DNA of 38,632 bases. It comes from Avoscillospira sp045530865. GTDB lineage: Bacteria; Bacillota; Clostridia; Oscillospirales; Oscillospiraceae. The stretch spans positions 1 through 38,632 of the forward strand of contig JAZSCX010000061.1 of the NCBI GenBank assembly GCA_045530865.1, read 5' to 3'. Below are positions 1 to 7,625 of the stretch, piece after piece; the first letter of the stretch is position 1, and each line of letters starts with the position of its first letter. The notes below the pieces were generated by a model. It was not told the origin of the DNA, ran no database searches, and was given only the letters and a program-made list of their open reading frames with translations. Position numbers and translations under genes: made by a program.

Positions 1-1
1 A

Positions 2-90
2 GTGTAAAATGTGTGTAGGACAATATACAAACCCCCTCGTGTGTTTTGTTGTGTGGTAACTACATTTTACACGATTGTTTGTATATTGTC
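2..90. repeat. Interleaved inverted repeats, possible insertion-sequence end or MITE remnant
   Basis: Two perfect inverted pairs are interleaved. GTGTAAAATGT at 2-12 pairs with ACATTTTACAC at 62-72, and GACAATATACAAAC at 19-32 pairs with GTTTGTATATTGTC at 77-90. The second pair extends imperfectly inward through a shared TCGTGT, so 19-90 looks like a tiny element bounded by terminal inverted repeats. The order (A, B, A', B') would also permit a pseudoknot if transcribed. No gene is visible here. The IS/MITE reading is inference, since the flanking sequence is outside the window. Confidence 0.45.
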
Positions 91-133
91 TCTTTTTATT
101 TTTGGTGTTGCACTTCAAATGATAACCTGCCCA

Positions 134-162
134 GCCCCCTCAGTCAGAGGGGGCCGTTTTTT
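134..162 (+). terminator. Rho-independent terminator for a gene upstream of the window
   Basis: GCCCCCTC (134-141) and GAGGGGGC (147-154) form a GC-rich stem with a five-base loop, followed by CG and six T on the plus strand. It lies just beyond the stop codon of the convergent M56 gene. On the minus strand there is no T-tract after the stem, so it mainly serves plus-strand transcription entering from the left. Confidence 0.7.
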
Positions 163-1984
163 ATGTTTCCTCTACAACACAGATGCGGTAGACTTCTCCC
201 AGCTGCGCCGGATAGGATTCCAATATGGTCCCATCATACTCGATCTCCACCATATCACCGATCTTCGGTTCCGGAGACGGTTCTATGTGCCGGATGGGCA
301 CTGTAATCCGGTCGGCACTGCGCAGCTCGGCACTTCCCTCCACCGGTTCTACCAGAAGGGTTCCGTCATGTGCTTCCAGAACCGTCGCCCGGAAAATTTG
401 TGTGCGCTGCTTGGAAATAAACTCCGTCACGCCGCCGTCGCGAATGTCAATTCTGGTGTCGAGGTCATTCGCCAACGTCAGATAGATATATATGGGCTCG
501 CTGTCCGTATCCGTGCCGCCGATCCAGAGCTCAAACAGTTCATTGATCTCATACACCCGGATATACAGCCCGGAACCGGTTTCGATATACGGAAAACCAT
601 CAAAGTCTGACCAACCCAGATCATGTCCCTTCTGGGACAGGATGATCACATCGTTGAGAGAAAGCAGGGGAGTGGTGTGCACAAATGTGCTCGTCGGCCC
701 ATCTGCGCCGCCGATGATGGTAACACTGGCAGGGACAAAGACGACCTCATCCTCATCAAGGCCCAGATTGTCCGTTTCCACGTGCAGAACGAGGGTTCCT
801 CTCTTTGCGGACAGTATGCCGCTCAGCAGCGGTGCTTCGGCAGAAGCCTGCGCCGTTTCCCAGTCGCCTGCGAAAACATCAAAAACCGCATTACGGATGC
901 CTGCAAACCGGTAGCCGATGCTGATGGTCTCGAAGGGTTCTCCATGGGTGTAGGTGCCCTCTATGACCCGGTTTTCATCCACATAAAACGTGAGCCCATG
1001 AGTTTCATTTACCCATGTTGTTCCGGGTGTCAGAAGTTCTTTTACCTGATCTTTTGGATTGGTCAGAAAACAGACCGCAGTGGCAATACAAACAATCACA
1101 GCCACAAACATGATCCAGAATGCCGGTTTCCGGTAGTTCATCACAGATTTTACCCGTTCTTTCACACCAACCTCCCCAAAGGCCAGCGGGCAGGCTGCAC
1201 TGGTGCGCCGCCGGACACTGCAGGTCACAAGGGCCTGCGCGTAATCCGCCCGCTGTTCATTGCCCAGCTCCTTGATGACGGTTTCATCGCAGGCCAGCTC
1301 CATATCCCGGCACAGCAGCACATAGGCCAGCCACATCAGAGGGTTGAACCAGTGTGTTGACAGCAGTGTAAAGCCAAGGGGCTTCCACCAGTGATCCTTC
1401 CGGCGGATGTGGGCCTGCTCATGGGCGAGGATATGCGCCATGTCCTGTTCCTTCAGATGGAAGGGAAGGTAGATCTTCGGGCGGAAAACGCCCAGAACAA
1501 AGGGGGAATCCACATTCTCGCTCTGATAGATGTTGTCCCCATAGCAGACAGCTGTCCGTACTCTATGAAGCAGCCGTCCATAGCTGACGGCGGTGTAGAT
1601 CACCATGGCTGCCATTCCCATCATCCAGACCACAGCAGCTACCGGAATCCAAACCTGCAGAGGGTTGGCGCTGTCACCGGGGTTGGGCGCAAAGGAACTG
1701 CTGATAGCAGGATTGACCGCGTGATTGATGGCGTCAATGCCGCTGTTAATGGCGGGATTGTGGGCAAAGGCAATGCCCATGGGGACGGTTTCGGCACTGG
1801 GGATCAGGCTCAGGGCACTTTCAATCGAAAATGGGAAAATCAGCCGAACAGCAACCACGCCCCAGAGCAGCATATGCACCCATTTTGGCGCTTTTTTCAG
1901 CAGCAGCCGGAGCACCAGTACCGCCAACACCAGCCAGCTTGCCGAAATGCTCATATTAAAGATTCTCAAGAAGAGTTCGCTCAT
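161..1984 (-). CDS. M56 family (BlaR1/MecR1-like) membrane metallopeptidase, atypical sensor domain
   Basis: This 607-residue protein has an N-terminal multi-helix membrane region and an M56 zinc-protease core with an HEQAH motif (HExxH) in the sequence AHEQAHIRRKDHW. In the BlaR1/MecR1 family the external domain senses a signal and the protease domain triggers loss of the BlaI/MecI repressor. It overlaps the blaI-like gene by four bases (ATGA), as expected for that pair. After a further helix near residue 300 the C-terminal half shows no penicillin-binding SxxK/KTG layout. It carries the short motif IIGGADGPTSTF and ends in a beta-rich domain. It therefore probably senses something other than a beta-lactam. 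The family call is firm; the signal is unknown. Confidence 0.88.
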   Translation of the reverse strand: MSELFLRIFNMSISASWLVLAVLVLRLLLKKAPKWVHMLLWGVVAVRLIFPFSIESALSLIPSAETVPMGIAFAHNPAINSGIDAINHAVNPAISSSFAPNPGDSANPLQVWIPVAAVVWMMGMAAMVIYTAVSYGRLLHRVRTAVCYGDNIYQSENVDSPFVLGVFRPKIYLPFHLKEQDMAHILAHEQAHIRRKDHWWKPLGFTLLSTHWFNPLMWLAYVLLCRDMELACDETVIKELGNEQRADYAQALVTCSVRRRTSAACPLAFGEVGVKERVKSVMNYRKPAFWIMFVAVIVCIATAVCFLTNPKDQVKELLTPGTTWVNETHGLTFYVDENRVIEGTYTHGEPFETISIGYRFAGIRNAVFDVFAGDWETAQASAEAPLLSGILSAKRGTLVLHVETDNLGLDEDEVVFVPASVTIIGGADGPTSTFVHTTPLLSLNDVIILSQKGHDLGWSDFDGFPYIETGSGLYIRVYEINELFELWIGGTDTDSEPIYIYLTLANDLDTRIDIRDGGVTEFISKQRTQIFRATVLEAHDGTLLVEPVEGSAELRSADRITVPIRHIEPSPEPKIGDMVEIEYDGTILESYPAQLGEVYRICVVEET

Positions 1985-2352
1985 GTTGCGCCTCCCCTCC
2001 GGATGCGGTCGATCATCCGCTGTACCTCGTCCAGCTCCTGCTCAGACAAGGTCTGCCGCCTGGTAAAGGCCGCCACAAAGGCCGGCAGGGAGCCCTCAAA
2101 TTTCTTTTCCACCAGTTCGTCGATCTCGCAGGCCTGCGCATCCTCCTTGGGAACGAGGGATGTGACCGTGCCGTTTTCGTTTTTCAGCACACCTCGCTCG
2201 CCCAGACGTTTAATGACCGTGTAGGTGGTGGTGCGCTTCCAGCCCAGCCGCTCCTGACACAGCTTTGCCAGCTCCACAGCGGTCACAGGCTCCCGTTCCC
2301 ACAAAATCAGGCAGAAGCGATATTCACTCTCATGAATTTTCGGCAGCTCCAT
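1981..2352 (-). CDS. BlaI/MecI/CopY family transcriptional repressor
   Basis: This is a 123-residue winged-helix protein with the family landmarks LPKIHESEYRFCLILWE at the N-terminus and RTTTYTVIKRLGERG as recognition region. BlaI-type repressors bind a palindrome as dimers and are inactivated when the partner M56 protease is triggered. The ATG at 2352 is chosen because AAGGAGG lies seven bases upstream; a TTG two codons earlier would sit against the ribosome-binding site. It is translationally coupled to the downstream M56 gene (four-base overlap). The palindrome at 2365-2410 covers its promoter, so autoregulation is likely. No beta-lactamase gene is visible nearby. Confidence 0.9.
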   Translation of the reverse strand: MELPKIHESEYRFCLILWEREPVTAVELAKLCQERLGWKRTTTYTVIKRLGERGVLKNENGTVTSLVPKEDAQACEIDELVEKKFEGSLPAFVAAFTRRQTLSEQELDEVQRMIDRIRRGGAT

Positions 2353-2364
2353 GGTCAAGCCTCC

Positions 2365-2410
2365 TTGTCTAATGGTGTAGACTGCATTTATAGTCTACAC
2401 CATTAGACAA
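2365..2410 (-). promoter_or_regulatory. Operator palindrome for the BlaI-type repressor
   Basis: TTGTCTAATGGTGTAGACT (2365-2383) and its exact reverse complement (2392-2410) flank an eight-base spacer, giving 19-bp perfect arms. The inner part, GTAGACT/AGTCTAC, resembles the short palindromic half-sites of BlaI/MecI operators. The site overlaps the -10 element and start region of the minus-strand promoter, as expected for repression. Confidence 0.75.
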
Positions 2411-2420
2411 ATGCTGTCAA
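2392..2420 (-). promoter_or_regulatory. Sigma-A-type promoter of the blaI-M56 operon
   Basis: Read on the minus strand, TTGACA (2415-2420) is followed by a 17-bp spacer and TAGACT (2392-2397). The -35 matches the consensus exactly and the -10 matches at four of six positions. The predicted start is near 2385, inside the operator. Confidence 0.6.
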
Positions 2421-2440
2421 GCGTAATTTCGATTGCGCCG

Positions 2441-2506
2441 GTGGGGGGCAAGCCCCCGCCCTACCTTGACCTGTGTAGGGCGCGACGACCCGGCGCGCCG
2501 CCTCAG
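2441..2506. repeat. GC-rich intergenic repeat-like sequence
   Basis: The stretch holds a GGGGGC-AA-GCCCCC hairpin followed by a GGGCGCGACGACCCGGCGCGCC block. It is non-coding and lies between the blaI promoter and the ychF terminator. From memory, similar blocks are dispersed between genes in Oscillospiraceae genomes, but no second copy is present in this window, so the repeat status is inference. Confidence 0.35.
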
Positions 2507-2542
2507 ACAAAAATTGCCCCCGCATCCGGTGGGATGCGGGGG
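2507..2542 (-). terminator. Rho-independent terminator of ychF
   Basis: CCCCCGCATCC (2517-2527) and GGATGCGGGGG (2532-2542) form an 11-bp stem with a four-base loop. On the minus strand the stem is followed by CAATTTTTGT, a T-rich tail. It lies just after the ychF stop. Confidence 0.85.
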
Positions 2543-2557
2543 TGTGTCTTTGCAATC

Positions 2558-3634
2558 TTACACGTTGAACAGGAAGTTGACAATGTCGCCGTCCTTCATG
2601 ACGTATTCCTTGCCTTCGGAGCGGAACAGGCCCTTTGCCTTGGCGGCGGCCATATTGCCGCAGGCTTTCAGATCCTCGAAGGCTACGGTCTCGGCGCGGA
2701 TAAAGCCGCGCTCGATATCGCTGTGAATCTTGCCGGCGGCTCTGGGGGCCTTGGTGCCCTTGGTGATGGTCCATGCGCGGACTTCATCTTCACCGCCGGT
2801 GAGGAAGGAGATATAGCCCAGCAGATCGTAGCTGGTGTGGATCAGGCGGTCCAGACCGCGCTGGGTCAGACCCAGCTCCTCCATGAACATGGCGGCGTCC
2901 TCTTCGTCCATTTCGGCGATGTCTTCTTCAAACTTGGCAGCCACCGGCAGTACGGCAGCGCCTTCCTCGGCAGCCAGCTTTGCCAGCGCCTGATAGTTGG
3001 GGTTGTTTTCGTAGTCGGCAATGCCGTCCTCGTCCAGATTGGCTACATAGATCACGGGTTTGACCGACAGCAGACCGCCATCCTGCAGGATGTCCTTGTC
3101 CTCGTCCGTAAATTCAAAGGAGGAGGCGGGGTGACCCTCGCCCAGATGATCCAGCAGGTTCTTGCACATTTCCATTTCCCGCTTGGCCTTCTTGTCGCCG
3201 CCCTTGGCATTTTTGGTGGCCTTGTCCAGACGGCGCTCCACCACTTCGATATCGGCCAGGATCAGCTCCAGAGACAGGTTTTCTGCATCCCGGGCAGCAT
3301 CGGCGGGCTCTTCGAAGATATCATCGTTCTCAAAGCAGCGGACGATGTGCACCAGCGCATCCACCAGACGGATGGTCTGCAGATAGGCGTTGCCACGACC
3401 GCCGCCCTTTTTGATGCCGACCACATCCACAAAGTCGATGGTGGCGGGAGTGGTCTTTTTGGGGTGATAGTATTCCGTCAGCCAGTCCAGACGGTCATCG
3501 GGCACCTTGGCCTGACCCATGTTGGGCTTGGCGGCGGCGTTGGAGTAGATGCCGGTCTCCGCGTGGGAACCGGTCAGGGCGTTGAACAGAGTGGACTTGC
3601 CCACATTGGGCAGACCGACGATACCAAGTTTCAT
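2558..3634 (-). CDS. ychF: Redox-regulated ATPase YchF (Obg-related P-loop NTPase)
   Basis: This 358-residue protein is a clear full-length YchF/OLA1 homologue. It begins MKLGIVGLPNVGKSTLFNALT with the P-loop GLPNVGKS, and has VDVVGIKKGGGRGN in the switch region. The C-terminal TGS domain includes GEDEVRAWTI, KGTKAPRAAGKIH and GDIVNFLFNV. YchF binds ATP in preference to GTP, associates with ribosomes and has been linked to stress responses. The ATG is preceded by AGGAGTTCTGAG. It is transcribed alone and ends at a strong terminator. It is a housekeeping gene and marks this part as core chromosome. Confidence 0.97.
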   Translation of the reverse strand: MKLGIVGLPNVGKSTLFNALTGSHAETGIYSNAAAKPNMGQAKVPDDRLDWLTEYYHPKKTTPATIDFVDVVGIKKGGGRGNAYLQTIRLVDALVHIVRCFENDDIFEEPADAARDAENLSLELILADIEVVERRLDKATKNAKGGDKKAKREMEMCKNLLDHLGEGHPASSFEFTDEDKDILQDGGLLSVKPVIYVANLDEDGIADYENNPNYQALAKLAAEEGAAVLPVAAKFEEDIAEMDEEDAAMFMEELGLTQRGLDRLIHTSYDLLGYISFLTGGEDEVRAWTITKGTKAPRAAGKIHSDIERGFIRAETVAFEDLKACGNMAAAKAKGLFRSEGKEYVMKDGDIVNFLFNV

Positions 3635-3871
3635 ATATTCTCAGAACTCCTTTATTTTCAATGGTTTCCGGGTTTTTGAGATCCCTCTCCGCACCAATTG
3701 GAAGTCCAACTGACGGGCAGCATTGGCAAGAGAGTTATCCACGCCATGGACATTCCTGCCTATCCATTAAACTCCTTTTTATAGATAAAAAGCATGAGCC
3801 CAATAAGACATCTTATTTTAGCATATAAATCCATGAGTTTCAATGGATTTTGCACACCAATCTGTGCTTCG
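3635..3871. other. Intergenic region between ychF and the hutD pseudogene
   Basis: About 240 bases contain no convincing gene or strong terminator. The part next to ychF should hold its promoter and ribosome-binding site. I see no other clear signal. Confidence 0.4.
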
Positions 3872-4450
3872 TTATCTCACAGTGTGTCCTATTTCCGCTA
3901 CGATACATTGTGCGGAAAACTGAAGGGATGTGGATGGGGCTCCGTCTATACGAAGACATTCTTTTTCACCAAGTGTGACTTCGCATGCATCGGTGCGGAT
4001 CCGGAGAGAGCTATCTGCGCAGTACAAAAAAGTTGTCTGATTTCTCTCCCGCAAGGTAATCTCCTGCTCATTCGGGTCCAGGCGGAGAGCCGGCAGATGC
4101 CCGCGGCACTGGCCTTTTCGCAGCATCAGATTAAAGTCCGTGCACTGTCCAACGGAATGGGTATGATCCGCGCCGTCAAAACGGTGGGCAGTAAACGGCG
4201 GAAGGGAAACCGGGGCGTCATCGTTATGATGCAGGGTAATTTTCTTGTCCAGTGTCAAAATCCAGCGCTCATAGTTCGGCAGGGAGGTAAAGGTCGACTC
4301 CGCCGGCTCTACTGCAGCGGAACTGATTCACCAGAGAAAGCCGCGATCCTGACAGCAGGCGCCTTTCGGCCCGATTCCGATTTCGGTAGTGGTTCCACTG
4401 GACCACCGGCTGGTAGTGTAATCGTTTTCTTTTAACAGTTGTATCTGCAT
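3872..4450 (-). pseudogene. hutD: HutD-family cupin-like gene interrupted by an in-frame TGA
   Basis: Reading from the ATG at 4450, the frame gives 40 residues ending in RGFLW, then TGA at 4330-4328. It then continues open for 151 codons with ISSAAVEPAESTFTSLP, NYERWILTL and the family hallmark CTDFNLMLRKG to a stop at 3872. HutD proteins are about 190-200 residues and normally have FLWRLSSA at this point, so the TGA most simply comes from a CGA arginine codon. HutD is associated with histidine utilisation but its biochemical role is poorly defined. The ribosome-binding site is weak. It could be a decayed gene or a sequencing error; an in-frame TTG at 4258 is unlikely to rescue function. Confidence 0.8.
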
Positions 4451-4500
4451 AGAATCACACTTTCACGTATTAATGTTGCTGCGGCAGGACACGCTCACTT

Positions 4501-5073
4501 TTACCGGAAGGAGATCACGTTTCCGAGTACTGTCAGGAAATATGATGTCAGCAACTCCGGGGATTGTTCCATATTGTTCTTGATCCACCATTGCACCATG
4601 TTGACAAAGCTGCTGGAGACATGATCGATCAGGAAGTCTCTGGGAACCTGTTTCTCTTTGGCTTCAGAAGTCTCTACGATCCAGTTGGAGATGACCTCGC
4701 TGAGATACTGCTTAAAATACCGGAGGAACAGCTCTCCGCTTTCACAGGAAAGTATGCCGATGATATTCTTTTTGTTGCTCCGGACATGAAACAGAATATG
4801 GGGGATGATCTCCTGAGGCGCACCGTTGGAGAAGGAGTAATCCCGGGAATCCTCGGAATGGATGCCGTCAAAAATAACATGGTCAAAGATCTCGGTGCAC
4901 ATTTCCCGCACCAGATCGTCCTTGGTTTCAAAGTGGGCATAGAAGGTCGTGCGTCCGACATCGGCGGCGTCAATAATGTCCTGAACGGTGATTTTGCTGT
5001 AGCTTTTTTGGGAAAGCAAATCACTAAACGCAGAGAAAATGGCGTTGCGGGTTCGTTTTTGTCTCCTGTCCAT
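4501..5073 (-). CDS. TetR family transcriptional regulator
   Basis: This 190-residue protein has a typical TetR N-terminus. The helix-turn-helix spans roughly residues 28-50 (ITVQDIIDAADVGRTTFYAHF), followed by a ligand domain with the pattern of the TetR/AcrR C-terminal 8-type (WWIKNNMEQSPELL near the end). The ATG at 5073 is chosen because AGGAG lies eight bases upstream; upstream in-frame codons lack a ribosome-binding site. It is transcribed divergently from the P-type ATPase gene. A 21-bp palindrome on the ATPase start site is its likely operator. The inducer is unknown; a metal or metal stress would fit the neighbour. Confidence 0.9.
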   Translation of the reverse strand: MDRRQKRTRNAIFSAFSDLLSQKSYSKITVQDIIDAADVGRTTFYAHFETKDDLVREMCTEIFDHVIFDGIHSEDSRDYSFSNGAPQEIIPHILFHVRSNKKNIIGILSCESGELFLRYFKQYLSEVISNWIVETSEAKEKQVPRDFLIDHVSSSFVNMVQWWIKNNMEQSPELLTSYFLTVLGNVISFR

Positions 5074-5137
5074 ATTGTCAACTCCTGAATAAATTTGTCG
5101 ATTTGTTCTGTAATGCACAAACCAAAACAATTATCCG

Positions 5138-5166
5138 TTGAAAGGGATCTCGGTACTGCATATAAT
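5138..5166 (+). promoter_or_regulatory. Sigma-A promoter of the P-type ATPase gene
   Basis: TTGAAA (5138-5143), a 17-bp spacer and a perfect TATAAT (5161-5166) point toward the ATPase gene. The expected start at about 5173 falls inside the adjacent palindrome. Confidence 0.75.
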
Positions 5167-5168
5167 GA

Positions 5169-5189
5169 TACCAAACACAATGTTTGGTA
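5169..5189. promoter_or_regulatory. Probable TetR operator
   Basis: TACCAAACA (5169-5177) and TGTTTGGTA (5181-5189) form a perfect palindrome with a three-base centre. It sits just downstream of the TATAAT box, where a bound dimer would block initiation, in the divergent region between the tetR and ATPase genes. Assignment to this TetR protein is inference from position. Confidence 0.7.
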
Positions 5190-5285
5190 GCGACACTACT
5201 ATACCGCAAAAACGCGGAATACGCAAGACGCGTTCAGACGATGTACAATATTTTTCTGGTTGCAAGCATTTTGGAGGAAACTGTC

Positions 5286-7157
5286 ATGCTCAAGAAAATT
5301 GTTGACTTTTTGGCCGGTACCAAGATGACCATTGTGTCTGGCGCATTTTTGGTTCTCAGCCTGCTGTGTGACTACGTGTTCCAGATCGATCTGACCGTGG
5401 ATCCCGCATGGGCATCTGTCATCATCAGCGGTGTTCCCTTGATGTATCTGGCAATTTGGCGTATTATCTATCTGTCCGGCATCCGCAAGATCAACTCCTG
5501 CCTGCTCATTACCATTGCCATGATCGCCGCCATTGCTATCGGTGACCTGTTCGCTGCCGGCGAAGTTGCGTTCATCATGGCCATTGGTGCCATTCTGGAA
5601 GAAAAGACTACCGAGCGTGCCAAGAAGGGTCTGAAGAAGCTGGTCAGCCTCGCTCCCACGCAGGGCCGCCGAATTGTGGACGGCAAGGAAGAACTGATCT
5701 CCGCCGATGAGATCCGCGAAGGCGACATCCTGCGAATCCTGTCCGGTGAAAACGTTCCCGTTGACGGCGAGATCGTCTCCGGCACCACCTCTGTTGACCA
5801 GGCCGTCATCACCGGCGAGTCCCTGCCTGTTGACAAGGAAGTGGGAGACAGCGTGTTCTGCGGCACTACCAACCGCTTTGGCGTTGTGGATATCAAGGCC
5901 ACCAGGGTCGGTCAGGACAGCACCCTGCAGAAGCTGATCCGCCTGACGCAGGAAGCGGAAGCCAAGAAGGCTCCCATGGAGCGTATTGCGGACCGTTGGG
6001 CCTCCTGGCTGGTTCCCGTTGCTCTGCTGATTGCCATCGTTGCCTTCATCGTCACCAAGGACATCGTCCGTGCCGTTACCATTCTGGTCGTGTTCTGCCC
6101 CTGCGCCCTGGTTCTGGCTACCCCCACTGCCATTATGGCAGCCATCGGTCAGGCTACCAAGCACGGTGTGATCATCAAGTCCGGTGAAGCTCTGGAAAAC
6201 ATGGGCAAGGTCGATACCATCGCCTTTGACAAGACCGGTACTCTGACCTTCGGCCGTCTGGAAGTCTCTGACGTTGTTTCTTTTGATGAAGCTCTGGATG
6301 CAGATACCCTGCTGGCACAGGTCGCTTCTGCCGAATCTCTCAGCGAACATCCTCTGGGCAAGGCCATCGTGGCCCACGCACAGAGCAAGGAACTGGAACT
6401 GCTGGCAGTTGAGAACTTCCGGATGGAAGCCGGTAAGGGCATTTGCGCCGACATTGCCGGCAAAAAGATGCATGTCGGCAGCGAGAAGTACCTCCGCGGC
6501 CAGGGTATCGGGATTCCCGAAACTGTCTCCTCCAAGCTGGGGGAACTCCGCGGTCAGGGTAAGGCCTCCGTGGTTGCCACTGCCAACGGCGAGTGCGTTG
6601 GTGTCATCGCCATGTCTGACGTTCTGCGTCCCGATGCCAGGCAGATGGTAGCCGAACTCCATAAGACCAATACCAAGGCCGTTCTGCTGACCGGCGACAA
6701 CAAGCGTACTGCCGATTACTTTGCCAGACAGGTTGGCATTGAGAATGTCCGCGCGGATCTGCTGCCCGAGGAGAAAGTCTCCAATCTGGTGGCTCTGCAG
6801 AATGAGGGCAAGACCCTCTGCATGATCGGCGACGGTGTCAATGACGCTCCTGCTCTGAAGACTGCTTCCGTCGGTGTAGCCATGGGCGGTCTGGGCAGCG
6901 ACATTGCTGTGGAAGCTGCCGATATCGTTCTGATGAGCGACAACATTGAAAAGATCCCCTATCTGAAGCGCCTGTCCAACGGCACCGTCAAGACCATCAA
7001 GTTCAGCATTACCCTCTCCCTGTGTATCAACTTCTTTGCCATCATCGCCTCTCTGTTCGGCTGGCTGACTCCCACCACCGGTGCTTTGGTACATAACTGT
7101 GGCTCCTGCTTCGTGGTTCTGATCGCAGCCCTGCTGTATGACAGAAAGTTCGACTGA
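5286..7157 (+). CDS. P1B-type heavy-metal-translocating ATPase
   Basis: This 623-residue protein has the full P-type ATPase set: TGE in the actuator domain near residue 176, the metal-path CPC in CPCALVLATP near 271, DKTGT with the phosphorylated Asp near 315, SEHPLGKAI near 353, and GDGVNDAPAL near 515. P1B pumps export soft or transition metals using ATP. There is no N-terminal metal-binding (HMA) domain; the chain starts almost directly with membrane helices. The last helix carries VHNCGSCFVVL, unlike the Zn/Cd (ZntA) or Cu (CopA) patterns I know, so the metal is uncertain. The ATG at 5286 follows GGAGG by eight bases. It is flanked by tetR and csoR-type regulators. Confidence 0.93.
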   Translation: MLKKIVDFLAGTKMTIVSGAFLVLSLLCDYVFQIDLTVDPAWASVIISGVPLMYLAIWRIIYLSGIRKINSCLLITIAMIAAIAIGDLFAAGEVAFIMAIGAILEEKTTERAKKGLKKLVSLAPTQGRRIVDGKEELISADEIREGDILRILSGENVPVDGEIVSGTTSVDQAVITGESLPVDKEVGDSVFCGTTNRFGVVDIKATRVGQDSTLQKLIRLTQEAEAKKAPMERIADRWASWLVPVALLIAIVAFIVTKDIVRAVTILVVFCPCALVLATPTAIMAAIGQATKHGVIIKSGEALENMGKVDTIAFDKTGTLTFGRLEVSDVVSFDEALDADTLLAQVASAESLSEHPLGKAIVAHAQSKELELLAVENFRMEAGKGICADIAGKKMHVGSEKYLRGQGIGIPETVSSKLGELRGQGKASVVATANGECVGVIAMSDVLRPDARQMVAELHKTNTKAVLLTGDNKRTADYFARQVGIENVRADLLPEEKVSNLVALQNEGKTLCMIGDGVNDAPALKTASVGVAMGGLGSDIAVEAADIVLMSDNIEKIPYLKRLSNGTVKTIKFSITLSLCINFFAIIASLFGWLTPTTGALVHNCGSCFVVLIAALLYDRKFD

Positions 7158-7176
7158 TCCAAAATACAGAGCCTAC

Positions 7177-7207
7177 TTCGGCACATCTGCTTTGCAGATG
7201 TCCCGAA
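7177..7207 (+). terminator. Stem-loop after the ATPase gene, weak terminator candidate
   Basis: TTCGGCACATCTGC (7177-7190) pairs with GCAGATGTCCCGAA (7194-7207) with one mismatch and a TTT loop. The T-tract after it is poor (AAGTCCTTTC), so it may only attenuate or stabilise the ATPase transcript. Confidence 0.5.
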
Positions 7208-7220
7208 AAGTCCTTTCTGA

Positions 7221-7263
7221 ACCCCCGGGGGGGCTTTAAAAATGAATAGAATTGTGATATGAT
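7221..7263 (+). promoter_or_regulatory. Possible CsoR operator and weak promoter before the csoR-type gene
   Basis: ACCCCCGGGGGGG (7221-7233) is a C-tract/G-tract palindrome like the G-rich inverted repeats bound by CsoR/RcnR proteins. It abuts a weak promoter, TTTAAA (7235-7240), 17 bp, TATGAT (7258-7263), that would drive the regulator and genes downstream. The assignment rests on family knowledge and position. Confidence 0.4.
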
Positions 7264-7310
7264 TCATGAAAATCAGAAAAGATCCGAAAGCTTCATAAGG
7301 AGAGGCCGGT

Positions 7311-7601
7311 ATGAATCAGACCACAACACATGGTCATTACCATGACCCGAAAGAAAAAAAGAAACAGATCAACAGGCTGGCTCGGTTAATCGGCCATCTG
7401 GAGCATGTAAAAAGAATGATGGAAAACGATGAGGATTGTGCCGCTGTGTTGACACAACTCTCAGCAGTCCAGTCTGCTTTGAGCGGACTGGGCAAAGAGA
7501 TCATCATTGATCATATCTCTCACTGCGTTACCCATGCGGTGGAGAACGGCGATATGCAGGCGTTGGAAGAATTTGAACAGGCGATACGAAAGTATCTTTG
7601 A
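7311..7601 (+). CDS. csoR: CsoR/RcnR family metal-sensing transcriptional repressor
   Basis: This 96-residue all-helical protein (DUF156 family) has Cys43, His68 and Cys72, the same spacing as the Cu(I)-binding Cys-His-Cys set of Mycobacterium CsoR. The sequence HGHYHD at residues 7-12 adds extra N-terminal histidines, reminiscent of nickel/cobalt-sensing RcnR, so copper is likely but not certain. Family members bind G-rich palindromes without metal and release DNA when metal binds. It starts with a good AAGGAGAGG site. It lies 153 bp after the metal ATPase and only 24 bp before the PIG-L-like gene, so it may regulate both sides. Confidence 0.92.
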   Translation: MNQTTTHGHYHDPKEKKKQINRLARLIGHLEHVKRMMENDEDCAAVLTQLSAVQSALSGLGKEIIIDHISHCVTHAVENGDMQALEEFEQAIRKYL

Positions 7602-7625
7602 TGGAAAGAAAGGTTACAAAGTGTT

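Noticed and set aside
161..2358. Beta-lactam resistance locus
   Set aside because: The BlaI and M56 pair is present, but the M56 protein lacks a penicillin-binding sensor and no beta-lactamase or PBP2a gene is in the window.
2411..3679. 422-residue plus-strand frame opposite ychF
   Set aside because: It is antisense to a clear YchF gene and has no family features or ribosome-binding site; GC-rich codon bias opens this frame.
3794..4435. 213-residue plus-strand frame across the hutD region
   Set aside because: Opposite strand of a recognisable HutD sequence with conserved CTDFNLMLRKG; no domain of its own.
5199..7094. 631-residue minus-strand frame opposite the P-type ATPase
   Set aside because: Shadow of a complete ATPase with all motifs; low-complexity translation with no domain.
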